In this document: one piece after another, positions 22,673 through 52,365 of the stretch
Numbering within the stretch: position 1 is the first letter of the stretch
Layout of the letters: every line of letters starts with the position of its first letter
Assembly (NCBI GenBank): GCA_009760855.2
Contig: WPIO01000005.1
Span: 13,536,001-13,600,000, forward strand
Direction of reading: 5' to 3'
Length of the DNA: 64,000 nt
Source: Cristatella mucedo
Lineage: Eukaryota > Bryozoa > Phylactolaemata > Cristatellidae
Notes under the pieces: generated by a model
Seen by the model: only the letters and a program-made list of their open reading frames with translations
What the model was told of the DNA's origin: nothing
Databases searched by the model: none
Made by a program: the position numbers and the translations under genes

Positions 22673-23634
22673 TAATCTGACAGCGACAGATCTACTCTGG
22701 TTCGAGTGGAGCTTTGGGCAGATGAGGTGCTCAGGATGCGGACCGACTAATACGCTACGTTAATCTAGGCTGCTAGGCAGGCGCAATAATGCCATCAGCC
22801 GAGGTTTTGGAGCGAAATAACAAGATAAACAAACCTAAGAATAGACACTTACAGTTGGGTCCGATGGAATAGCTACTACGTCCGAGTTCAGGAGTTCAGA
22901 AGGGAGAGAATGAAAGGAAGATTACCGATAAGAGTTCAGGTCTGCAGCTCCAATAGCTCAAGCGAGAGACTATGCTGCAAGTGCCCCCGAGTCCGAACTG
23001 ACGAGCGACGAACAGCTAAGTGTAACTTAAATTGCGCAGCTGTGTTCCGCTGTCTACTCTGCTGGCCGCAACATGGAAGGACAGCTTGGTCAATAAGCAA
23101 GAGCTAAATGCATCGACTAGGTTTCCGCTTTGTCCTGCTGTTGGATTCGGCGCAGGCTGCAGTCTAGGTCAGCCACTGGGTACTGAAACCATGCCACTTC
23201 TGTCTCGAGCACGGCTGGCTTGGAGGGCCTGGAGCCGGCCGCCGCCGCTGCTCTATATAACGGATTGGTTGCCAAAAAGGTCGGGGCTAAAGCTGAGGCT
23301 GGGCTGGAGAGTTGGGTTGCCGACGCAAGTCTCTGCATTTGGCCGAAACCCCACTGAGCTCTGTAGCAGCGAGGCTTGACGCTACTATGCTTTCCTTAGA
23401 ACAAAGGAGTCACCTCGCTGATCTCAGGTACTGAACCCAGGCCATCGGTGCACGTGTCCTAGCAGTTTCCCCCGCTTATTTCAAGAGCAAGTCCGTCGGT
23501 AGCAGCAGCTGCTGCAGTCACATTATGAGATATGCAAGTGCGAAGGAGCCAAGCGATTGGTCGACCAACTCGGGCGTTGTTCACCCCCAGCCTTCACGAA
23601 TAGATTGCACAACTGGTGGTTCAGCAATTATGGT
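22673..23634. other. unassigned DNA, no gene recognised
   Basis: No repeat-family words and no ORF with domains. Confidence 0.4.
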
Positions 23635-23636
23635 TG

Positions 23637-23724
<88 letters not shown>

Positions 23725-23770
23725 GAGAGAGAAAAACAGAGAGAAAAACAGAGACAGAAAGACAGAGAGA
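23635..23770 (+). repeat. (GA)n microsatellite with GAAACAGA ends
   Basis: Nearly pure GA at 23636-23720, then GAGAAAAACAGA units to 23770. Reading frames here are Arg/Glu or Ser/Leu artefacts. Confidence 0.95.
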
Positions 23771-23814
23771 GGTTGTGGGAGAACCATCGTGCCGGGGCTA
23801 CCGGCACCAGTCGC

Positions 23815-23920
23815 GCCTGAATAAACGTGGCCTCAGCCACGCTCGTATGTTCTCACGCATACGGTGCTATTAACGCGGTGGCAGCGGTGGGACTTCGGGA
23901 CGCACCGTAGGATCCGTGTA
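23815..23920 (+). other. possible LTR end and primer-binding region
   Basis: GAATAAACGTGGCCTCAGCC followed by GGTGGCAGCGGTGGGACTTC. The second word resembles the primer-binding region of some LTR retrotransposons, and AATAAA-like sequence would sit in the LTR. No gag, pol or second LTR is seen, so this is weak. Confidence 0.2.
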
Positions 23921-24275
23921 CAATCTGGCGACGCCCAGGTCACCGAAGTAGTTCTCATCAGTCGTCACTAGTTGAACGATGAAGAGGTCAGAGTGCACGG
24001 TTATTAGTCACATTCACGCCTCCGCAAAAATATACTCATCTGAAAATATATTGCATTGCATCGTTAGCAATACGTTGTACTGGGTGCGGTAACAATATCA
24101 ATATATTGTACTGTCCAGATGAACACTATACATGTTATTGCAATATTTACCGGGGGGGGGGGGAGTTGCCCCATTGCTTGACGAGACAGAGAGCCTTCAC
24201 AGCAGTCAGCCATGTGGAGTTAATCCGTGCAACGCTCTGGTGTTACAACCTACCAACTAAACGACAGTAGCCTAT

Positions 24276-25170
24276 GTGATTGGTGACGATTGCTCTACAC
24301 ACGCGGCAACAGCTAATCTGTTTGATCAGCCGTTGCTGCATTGCCGGAGTCATCGTCTCAATTTCGCAGTCAAAGCCTGCATTACACAATTTCTCTCATC
24401 AGAGTCCGAACTGGTTGGGAAATCAATGTCGAAGGTGACCGCTCTCAATGAAACCGGCAGCCTGCGTCTGTCAACATGATTGCGCCCTGTCAAGCTAAAT
24501 GTAACCCGCTGGCTTCGTTACGAAAATAGTTACGAGTTACGAAAATTTTCCAGCGGTTTGAGCGATTGCTGTCCAATATTGATGATCCGAACCCCGACCT
24601 TTCCAAGTTGAACACTATAGCCGAGCAAAGAAATGTCATTCGTCCGCCGGAGTAAAGCGGCCTTGGCTGAATTCAAATCTGGTACTCTCGCACTTCAAGC
24701 ACATGATGGAACCATCGCCGAATCACATGTCCTGTTCCAGTCGCTGATTGCATCGTTTCCATCATTCGACTTCGAGAGGTACCTGGGAACTGGTTCGGAT
24801 TTTGTTCACAGTCCTGCATCTGAGAAAGCCATCGTCCAGATCCAGAATGGGAGCGAAGGTCAATTGGATTCAGACGAAACTGCCTCTGTTCACTCCCTGT
24901 TGAAATCGCAATCCAGTAGTGATAATTCCGAAAAAATGGGCGATTCCAGCCTTTCCTTTGCCGAACGTACGTTGATGCGACAGCGTGTGCAAGAGGCACC
25001 CGCATCGGCTTACGTTTATACAAAGTTTCTGAATGATGTTGAACAGCTGTTCTTCCCCGAGCAAGTGGATATTTTTTCCAGAAACGTCGAAGTCTGCAAC
25101 CGCGCACGCTAGAAGCTCTGGTTTTCCTCAAGCAACATAGAGATCTGTGGAATTTGGCGCAGTTGCTTTA
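24276..25170 (+). pseudogene. hAT-family transposase pseudogene (C-terminal half)
   Basis: Cut-and-paste DNA transposase remnant. Motifs in order: GDDCSTHAATANLFDQPLLH (RNase-H-fold Asp region), CRSHRLNFAV (24338-24370), a stop at 24478-24480, VTRW (24501-24512), then ALQAHDGTIAESHVLFQSLI and FVHSPASEKAIVQIQNG, and after a +1 shift at about 25105 LEALVFLKQHRDLWN, the C-terminal dimerisation block of hAT proteins. The N-terminal zinc finger and terminal repeats are not seen. At least two disruptions make it inactive. A different hAT branch from the remnant at 785-1205. Confidence 0.8.
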
Positions 25171-25186
25171 GTTGTGAATGACGGAG

Positions 25187-25600
25187 CAACGGAAGGAGAA
25201 GAGGAAGAAGGAGAAGAGGAAGAAGGAGAAGAGGAAGAAGGAGAAGAGGAAGAAGGAGAAGAGGAAGAAGGAGAAGAGGAAGAAAGAAGAGAAGAAGAGA
25301 GAAGAAGAGGAAGAAAGGAAGAAGAGGAAAGAGGAGAAGAAGAAGGAGAGGAGAGAAAGAGAGAAGAGGAAGAAAGAGAAGAGGAAGAAGGAGAAGAGGA
25401 AGAAGGAGAAGAGGAAGAAGAGGAGAAGAGGAAGAAGGGGAGAAGAGGAAGAAGGAGAAGAGGAAGAAGGAGAAGAGGAAGAAGGAGAAGAGGAAGAAGG
25501 AGAAGAGGAAGAAGGAGGAGAAGAGGAAGAAAGAGAAGAGGAAGAAAGAGAAGAGGAAGAAGGAGAAGAGGAAGAAGGAGAAGAGGAAGAAGAGGACGGA
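25187..25600 (+). repeat. polypurine minisatellite, GGAGAAGAGGAAGAA unit
   Basis: About 410 bp consisting only of A and G on this strand, mostly 15-bp units GGAGAAGAGGAAGAA with a variable middle. It starts within 20 bp of the end of the hAT pseudogene. The strand asymmetry could allow triplex (H-DNA). Confidence 0.95.
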
Positions 25601-25929
25601 CAAGGACGAGCAGTGATATTGAGTTACTGATGCGAGAGGTTGAAGCTAAAATGATGATCTGTGTGATAAATATTTAACAATAATTTTTATTGAAAATGCA
25701 TATAGACATATTGCATTTGCTTCAATGACAGTGACAATATATTGTTTACAATTACGATAACAGCAGAGTGCATTGTTTGCTACGACACTATAAATATATT
25801 TAGCGTTAACTTTGAATCGACTATACAATGACAATAGCATTGTTCCAAGGCCTGGTCCTATGGCTTGAGTAGCCAAGAAAGCTTTAAGAAAGTGCTTAAG
25901 GCCGTTGGACATATCGACCAACGGCACGA
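25601..25929. other. AT-rich spacer, nothing recognised
   Basis: No gene or repeat-family words. Confidence 0.4.
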
Positions 25930-27120
25930 CAGGTGTGGCGCGTACGTCACGTGGTACGTCGCCCACTTGCCTGGCGGGTTCGTCGTGGCAAGGTCGGCTG
26001 CCCGACTGGAACCGCAGAGCCACCATCCCTAGCTGTAAGGCGCCGTGACGTACTGGCGATCCGATGTTTCTGGACAAGTCGTTGCTTAGTCGTGTTAACG
26101 TCAGCGCCGGCGTCGAGCTGGAAGCGTACGTCTGTTGTTGACCGCCTGCACAGCTGTAATGAGCCCGCGCGTTCTGACCACTCCGAGCTCACGCCGCAAA
26201 CGTTTGTGTCGGGCGCCGGGGAGCTGACGAAGTGCATGTCGCCGGCTTAGCGGTTGACCTCGGGCACTCGAGCCCCGGCGGCCGTGCTGTTTTTGCTTCG
26301 ACTGATCTCGAGATCTGGCGCGATCTGGTTTACTTCCGCTCGAGGGTGAAAATACTCGGCTGTCGCTTAATGCTTTTAGCTGTTTCCGCGCGCTGCTGTT
26401 GCTTCGCCGATTGGACGCCCCAGCGCCGGCACACCTCCTGCCGGGTCGGTAGCCGGAAGGGTAGTAGGAAGGAAGGGTAGTAGGAAGGAAGGATAGTAGG
26501 AAGGAAGGGTAGTAGGAAGGTAGTAGGAAGGGCCGCCGACCTGCAGCCCGAAAGCCGAAGCTCGAGGCGGCCCTTCCACGCTCCTTCCTTCGCCAACGCT
26601 CGGTACCCGGCGGTCAGGGGGGGGGGTAGGGCGCACGTCGAGCCTGGCCTGGCATCCTTTTTTTTTGCGAGTTACGCCCGGACGTCGCTGCGACGTGCCC
26701 GACGGGGTTCGCCCCGCAGGACGCCTCGCACTCGAGCGTGCTTCGACCGCTATCCACCGATCACCCGTCGCGGCGCCCGTTTCTGCCACCCAGCACGGAC
26801 TTTCGCTACTCGGCAGCGGAGTCCGTGCCATGCGGAGACCATGCACTGACCCACGCGGGCAGTGTCGTCGCCCTCGCGCCGGCGGGGCTGACGGTGCTAA
26901 GGCCCGGCCCGGCGCCCGGCCCGGCGCTCGGTGCCGCTGCTCGGTGCCGCGCTCAGACGCATGGCTCGCAAGCGTGGCTGAGCCAGCGCTACCGGGCCTT
27001 AGTTACGGTCTTAGTTACGCCCGCGCCCTCGGATGCGTTCGACGTCAGCCTTAAGGCCCAATCACTGAAACTGGCACCTTTCCGCGGCGACCTGCATTGA
27101 GCAGCCTACCGGCAGAGCAC
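25930..27120. other. CpG-rich unassigned region
   Basis: High GC with many open frames on both strands, none with a recognised domain. Includes a 16-bp minisatellite at 26455-26530 and a T run near 26659. Confidence 0.5.
26455..26530 (+). repeat. GTAGTAGGAAGGAAGG minisatellite
   Basis: Four and a half copies of a 16-bp unit, all purine apart from the two T residues per unit. Confidence 0.93.
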
Positions 27121-27125
27121 GGGGC

Positions 27126-27142
27126 GGGGGGGGGGGGGGGGG
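27126..27142 (+). repeat. poly-G run of 17
   Basis: Uninterrupted G tract preceded by GGGGC. Confidence 0.95.
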
Positions 27143-27984
27143 CTAGGGATGGGCTGCTTGCTGAAGCGTCGGCCTCGAGCCATTTCCGTTTCCAGTTCAC
27201 GAATGACCCAATCGAGCTCGCACGGCTATTGTTCGTATCGCTGAATGCAACCTTTGCAGTTATTTTTCGCCCGTTAACTTGCATTTCTGGTTAACCACCA
27301 CAGGACCCAGCCATGACCGGCCGATCTTGTATCGTCCCGTAGCCTGTACAACTGGTTCTGCGCGTGGATTGCTAGACGGATGCCCAGTTCCTAGCGCCAC
27401 TCCCAGCTCCAGAGCCTTGGCGAGTGCGAAGGTCCGCCCCAACGTGGTCAACATCGACGTGCACGACCGTCGGTGGCGAGCTGACCCCCGGGGCGACGAT
27501 AACGGGCTCTGCACTCTCTCATGCATAATAATTTCAAGCACTGTCCTAATCTAATCGATGTAGCATGCATCAAACGATGGAGCTTAGCCTAAGAGCTCAT
27601 CTATTGTCGCCGCCTGCTTACCCGAAGACCGAAGACCCGGAGGGCAATTACGACGAGCACTTGCAGCTTCCGGCATCGGGTTTTAGACCGCCTTCGGCCG
27701 CGAGTGATGCCTCACTCTGTGGGAATACCACAGGGGCGAGCAGTAGCCTTGGATGCGGTTTCTGAGTCCGAGATCGGAAACGCTAACTCAGCCGGCAATC
27801 CGAAAGCTCAGCCAGCACGCAGCAAGTTGAATGTGTGGTGGTTCCAAGCCCAGAAGCCGCTTGCCAGCCAAGCTGTCGCTCTAACGAGGTGGCAGCTCCT
27901 GGCGACTTCGTGAACAGCGAGAGGCTTTGGACGCCATTCTCTTATAGGCGAATGCAAATGTCGACAGTCTGGGAATATTGTCCG
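27143..27984. other. unassigned DNA, nothing recognised
   Basis: A 69-residue and a 91-residue ORF are open here, but neither has domains or repeat-family words. Confidence 0.4.
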
Positions 27985-28490
27985 ATTAATTAAGCCGAGG
28001 TTTGACTACGTGTCTCCTTTGCTAAAAGAGATAGATGGATGCCGGTTGAGTAACGGATACAAAGCAAAGTTCTTACGCTGACCCACAAGGCCCGCCACGG
28101 CTTGGCTCCTTCATACCTAGCTGAACTGCCGCATCAGTTTCAGCCTGTTCGCGCCCTCAGGTCCTGTGTGGACAACAAATTAGCTGTTCCATTCCTCCGC
28201 TTAAAGACAGTTGGCGACAGAAGCTATAGCTCTGCAGGTCCTAGACTTTGGAACTCGCTTCCACAATTCTTACGCAATGACAGCTACTCTCCTGCTGCCG
28301 ACTATGGCTCGTCCTTTTCAGCGGTCCTGGGCTGCTACTTCCACGCTACTCACTACCTCAACTGCTCACCTGACTATGCTATGCTTCCTACTTTCTCTTT
28401 GTTGCGTGTGACGAAGTCTGTTGGCTACCGAATGCGTACCGAATGCAGCTTAGGCTGTGAGTGCGCTATACAAAACTCTCCAGCGTGACA
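27985..28490 (+). pseudogene. LINE B RT C-terminal fragment and 3' end
   Basis: FDYVSPLLKEIDGC, then after a stop KARHGLAPSYLAELPHQFQP, FLRLKTVGDRSYSSAGPRLW, then 3' words GAAGTCTGTTGGCTACCGAA shared with the LINE B copies at 14214 and 50755. This is the best-preserved copy of the LINE B 3' coding end. Confidence 0.85.
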
Positions 28491-28689
28491 CCTGCATAGT
28501 CTTTATGGCTTTGTGGAGTCACAGACGGAGATACATTACATTAAATCAAGGGTATCGTTCCAGAAGCACCGTAGCTGCTCTTAAAAGTCGTGCTTCCAGG
28601 CACCAGCTCCGCCAATGTTTGTCGCCAGTGTGCCTGGACTAGCACCACTATGAGCGCTACGTTTGTCGGAAAGGACCTTAGTTCAGTAG

Positions 28690-28960
28690 CCAATACAGCG
28701 TATTCACAATTGCTGGATCGATACACGCAGATTACAGGCCAACGGTTACTGAACACTTGGTTACACGCAAAGCTGAGTGTCGTCTGAAAGTTTGAAGACG
28801 TCACCATCAAGGTGGGTTCAGGTAGCATCGCTCCATTGAAATCCTCGCACAATCTAGGCGTAATAACCAAAGCGACTTGTCATTAGATGAGCAAATTTCT
28901 TCCGCTGCCGAGTCGACCTGATTTCAGTAAGGAAACTGCTGAAATAGCGCGTGCTTAGAT
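28690..28960 (+). pseudogene. L2-like RT fragment
   Basis: Includes GSGSIAPLKSSHNLGVI in one frame, equivalent to GSASISPVESARNLGVI in LINE A, so it is the same region of another, diverged element (probably LINE B). Confidence 0.6.
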
Positions 28961-29044
28961 AAAGCTATGATAGTCAAAGTACTTGACGCATTCGCGGCGC
29001 CTAGATTAATGCTGCGAGAAATTCTAAACTTTGATTTGGGTTCT

Positions 29045-30300
29045 CCTTGGCCGCGTTCAGCCCCTTTCTGGTCATCGTGAATGGACAAAGATCATCTGAA
29101 GTACCTCTGAAATATGGAGTACCTCAGGGGTCCGTGCTAGATCCGGTTCTTTTCACGGTTTATACTCTCCCTCTTGCTGATGTGATTTCCAAGCACAATC
29201 TAGGCTTTCACTTCTATGCGGATGACACTCAGTTGTACCTTTTCCCTCCCGGCCTTCGAGCACCTCAAATTCTCTAAACTCACTGGCTGCATGCATTGAT
29301 GACATCCGCACATGGATGGCAGCAAATTTTCTAAAACTAAACGATGACAAAACTAACTTACTAGTTATAGGCAAACCCAGTGTGATTCAGAGATTGGAAA
29401 GGCTGTATCTCAAAATTGGCTCTGCCAGCATATCTCCTGTCGAATCAGCTCGAAATCTAGGTGTCATATTCCAAAGCGACCTCTCGTTAGACGACCATAT
29501 CAGCTCCACAGTCAAACCTGCCTATTTTCAGCTTCATAACACTGCTAAAATTCGGGCTTGTTAGATAAGGATCCCACGTCTAAGTTTGTCCATGCATTCG
29601 TGACATCCCGTCTCGACTTCTGCAACTTACTGCTTACTGGCCCTACCAGCATGTGCGATCAGGCGATTGCAGCTGGTGCAAAACTCTGCAGCCAGGCTTG
29701 TCTATCGTGAGCGTAGCAGTTGCCACATGACTCCACTTCTCGCCGACCTGCACTGGCTACCAGTCAAGCAACGGATTGGTCAAAGGTTTTGTCGCTCACT
29801 TTTAGGTCCCTTCATTCTATGGCTCCAGCCTATCTCTCCGACATACTCTCCCCATCAGGCCAAGCATCGTACCACCCGCTTTTCGGAATCCAACAGTCTA
29901 CAAATACCTTGTACAAACCTTAAATCCTTTGGAGACCGTGCATTTAGTTTGTATACTCCCAAAGCCTGGAACTCCCTCCCGACCTGCGTCAGAACATCCC
30001 CTGACCTGACCACATTTAAAAGGAACTTAAAAACACACCTATTTAGGACAGCATTTAGTGGGTCCCTGTAATTCGTCCTTTATGTGCTTATGCGTGCTGA
30101 CACTGTGCATGCTGCCACTAACCACATTGGCATGCTGAGCCTGTGCATGTCACCCCTAACCATGTTATTCATTTTGTTTGTTTTTCAAGCATGATTTTGC
30201 TTACCATTCAATTGCATTTTCCTTTGCAGCAAATGTAAAGCGCCTAGAAAGAGATTAAGTTCTCTGAGGGCGCTTTATCAAGTACATTATTATTATTGTT
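29045..30300 (+). mobile_element. LINE A 3' half, 5'-truncated
   Basis: Starts inside RT at VNGQRSSEVPLKYGVPQGSV, contains FHFYADDTQLYL, KTNLLVIGKPSVIQ, the thumb block, the 3' UTR, hairpin AGATTAAGTTCTCTGAGGGC and (ATT)n. Frameshifts near 29270, 29562 and 29640. Confidence 0.93.
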
Positions 30301-30779
30301 ATTATTGGTGGTCTCTGACCCAGAGCGCTGCGTGGCAGCTCTGGATCTAGAGCGCTGGAATCGCCCTCATTTTCTCCTCGCCTGAAAGCGCAGCGCTGAC
30401 TCGGAGCAAGCCGTCAATCGTTAATCGGTCCGAGGCCTCGAGGTTGAGGTCGAATCGACCACTTCCGCTCCGTGCAGCTGCGACCTACATAGGAAAAAAG
30501 CAATCTGTACAATCGTACGAGATCGTAATCATAAAACAATCTGTGCAATCGTACGAGATGGTAATAATAAAACAATCTGCACAGTCGTACGACTGAGAGA
30601 AAGCGAAAGGAAGAGCAAGGAAGGAAGTAGTTCCAGGCTGGTGAACCGCTACGTGGTCTAAGTTATCAGTGCGTCCAAGTTATTATGTACGTATTAAATT
30701 TGCTGTTCCCAAATACAGATGCAACCTTCTAACGGAGTCGTCTTTGGAGAGGTAGTACGAGAGGTAGATTAGGGACGCT
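30301..30779. other. region upstream of ATP1A, nothing definite
   Basis: A direct repeat of about 40 bp with core AATCTGTGCAATCGTACGAG occurs three times at about 30500-30590. Possibly regulatory, but no known motif recognised. Confidence 0.4.
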
Positions 30780-31050
30780 TTCGGTGGCGGTTGGTCGCTG
30801 GTTCCGCATCTGATCGCGATCGCGGCGCTGGTGCTAGGGCCCCGCCCCCAAGATGTGAGAAGGGAGCTGGTGGGAAGTCGCCGCCGCCGCCGCGATTGAA
30901 GCATGTCTTTTCTATCCGGAGGATCAGGAGGAGGAGAAGGCAGCTGGAGAGGCGCTGCTTCCGCTGCACTCTCCAGATCTCAGATCGCAGGCGGCTCGCA
31001 GCTCCGAGGCCGGCGGCTCGAAGTCTTCCTCGAGATGCCTGCCCTGGGCG

Positions 31051-50017
<18,967 letters not shown>

Positions 50018-50335
50018 CAGCATATTCGTTGCACTACTTGATGGTGGCCCTACAGCTTCGGTTTGCATGGCATACAGGCATGTGATGTGAGCTACCGTTG
50101 CATTGAGTCAGATCTAATAGCTGGTGAGGATCTGAAGCAGTTATGTCGTAGAACTACGGACGAACTACTTGTCAGCACTGTAGCACTTCGGCGATACAGT
50201 TGCACCGGTACAGAAGCCCAGTGGCGACACAGTCGATTCGCACATAAGCATTGTAGATATTAATGAGGTACTGTTAAACAGAAAATCCTCTTGGTTTTAT
50301 GCGTTTTGTACAATAAAACACCATAATCTAGGAAT
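50018..50335 (+). promoter_or_regulatory. ATP1A 3' UTR with polyadenylation signal
   Basis: Non-coding stretch after the stop with a canonical AATAAA at 50312-50317 inside CAATAAAACACC. Cleavage 15-25 bases later would give a 3' UTR of about 315 bases. Other AATAAA sites further on were not needed. Confidence 0.6.
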
Positions 50336-50699
50336 TTACTGTAATAATATTTGTTTCTGGTTTTAAGGATCACTGCAAGAATAATTTCAACTACCAGAGA
50401 AGAAAATTCATCATCCCAATCTTCTTTTTGACTTGGTTCGCAGCCTTTCTGGAGTGTTTTTATGAGCGGAGATATGCAAGTGCCTGAGAGGTTTAAGTAG
50501 CCGTATGCCTTTGTGGCGAAGATATTTGTCACAGTGCATCGCTTGGGTCAAGATTCTCATCTTTCTAATGATCGCTTTTTCGGAAAAGCTAAGGCTAGAG
50601 GGCATCACAATCATATGAAAAAGCTCGATAATACAATGCAATCTTGAGTTAAAATCAATGTAATGTATCTCCATATTTAACTCCACAAAGCCATAAAGA
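50336..50699. other. downstream of ATP1A, nothing recognised
   Basis: AT-leaning DNA between the poly(A) region and a LINE B fragment. Two minus ORFs without domains. Confidence 0.4.
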
Positions 50700-51010
50700 C
50701 TATGTAGGTGCTACGCAGGAGAGTTTTGCATAGCTCACTCACAGCCTAAGCGGCTTTCGGTACGCATTCGGTAGCCAACAGACTTCGTCTCACGCAACAA
50801 AGAGAAAATGGGAAGCATAGCAGAGTCAGAAGAGCAGTTGAGGTAGTCCGTATTAGCTCAGGACCACTGAAAAGGATTAGCTATAGTCGGCAGCAGGAAA
50901 GTAGTTGTCGTTGCGTAAGAATTGTGGAAGTGAGTTCCACAGTGTAGGACCTGCTGAGCTCAAGTGATATAAATAACGATACAAAGTCGTGCCGGAGCTT
51001 AGGGTGTCGA
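50700..51010 (-). pseudogene. LINE B 3' fragment, reverse
   Basis: CGGTAGCCAACAGACTTCGT, then GTTGAGGTAGT and GAGTTCCACAGTGTAGGACC, the reverse complement of the region seen at 28200-28490. Confidence 0.8.
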
Positions 51011-51384
51011 CCAAGCGTTGGTGGGCTTTAGCTGCAGCCCAACCGCATACAAACAGAGGCGAACTTCACCCACGACGAACAGGATGCGTCTTAGAATTAT
51101 TTTTGGCTTAAAGAAAAAATAAAAACACGGAAATTAGTCGAAATACGTACACGACGATGCGGCGCTCAAAGCCACGTGATTCAATAGTAGGTTTGGGCAT
51201 GACGATCGTGTGCGGCAGCAACGTCAATTCTGCTGATGGCGTCAGTGAGGCACGAGCTGACCAGCGGCAAGCTGGCGGCTGGCAGCTGGCGGCAGCTTGC
51301 CAGCTGCCAAGCTGGCGGCAGATTCAAGAGAGTTGGCAACAACGGTCAACAAACTTGGTGAGAGTTTGAAGTGGAGCGTGCCCC
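51011..51384. other. spacer with inverted repeats
   Basis: 51269-51320 is built of GCTGGC/GCCAGC words; GGCAGCTGG near 51281 pairs with CCAGCTGCC near 51300. Otherwise unassigned. Confidence 0.5.
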
Positions 51385-52365
51385 ATGCGCTCTGTTTTTG
51401 GTATGCCTCACTTCACAATTTATCCTCTCCCTCTTGCCGATGCAATCGCCCAACGCAATCTAGCCTTTTATCTGCAAGCAGATTACTCACAGCTGTACTT
51501 GTGGTTCGCTTATTCCCAGCCTTCCAATACAAATTTTCTCAGCTCTCTTGCAGCAAGCATTGCTGACATTCGTGATAGAATGATTGCATGATATTTAAAA
51601 TGAACAATTATAAGACCGACTTACAAGTTATGAGCAAAGATAGTGATACGCAAAAATTAGAACACCTAACTCTCAAAAAATGGTTTTACATCGCATATTT
51701 TCTGTAGATTTTCAGACAATCTGGATGCCCTATTGCAGTGTCATCTTTCAATAGAGCCCACGCAAAGTCCACAGTCAAGCCTGCCTACTTTCAGCTACAT
51801 ACCATTGGAAGAATTCGGTTTCACTTTCAGGTGGTGTTAAAACACAGCAGCTAAGCTGTGAGTTTCAAAATTCCCACACTATACCTATTTTACTGAGCTG
51901 AACTGGATCCCCATGAGGTGATTGTCAACTTCAAGGATCTGTAACTTAAGTTTTGATCCCTTATTTCTCTCGATCTCATCTGATTCCCGGAAGTCTTGTT
52001 AATCAGATTTGACACCGTATCGTCTAATGTTTTGACTCTAGTACTGAATCCAGCATTGATTCCAGCTGTGCCTCAAACCAAGCTCCAATCTTTTAGATAC
52101 CATTCTTTCTGCTTTCTCCCAAAGCCTGGAAGTCACTACCGATTAAAATAACGACATTCACGGAAAAAGTGAAAACCCGCTCACTCCTATTTGTGCTCCC
52201 GTGTCCAAGTAAATTGTCCTCAGTGTGCTCATGCGCGCTGACACTGCATAGTATAACCTATAGAAATATCTTATTTCCAGCATATTTTTAAAGTGTGACC
52301 GAAAACGTTTTAGCTGTCCTTAGGTGCAATACAAATGTCATATTATTACTATCCTATTATTATTA
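51385..52365 (+). mobile_element. old LINE A-like 3' half
   Basis: Diverged copy: LPLADAIAQRNLAFYLQADY in place of the YADD block, later FQLHTIGRIR and PKAWKSLP-like words, a decayed tail and TATTATTATTA at the end. Much older than the other LINE A copies. Confidence 0.75.

Noticed and set aside
23815-23920. A full LTR retrotransposon beginning here
   Set aside because: Only a PBS-like word is seen; no second LTR and no gag or pol sequence could be found, so it is kept only as a weak feature.
25187-25600. CRISPR-like regular repeats
   Set aside because: No unique spacers; this is a minisatellite in eukaryotic DNA.
25147-25677. 176-residue Glu/Gly/Arg-rich ORF and overlapping frames
   Set aside because: Translation of the polypurine minisatellite. 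The conserved hAT C-terminus upstream is in a different, broken frame.
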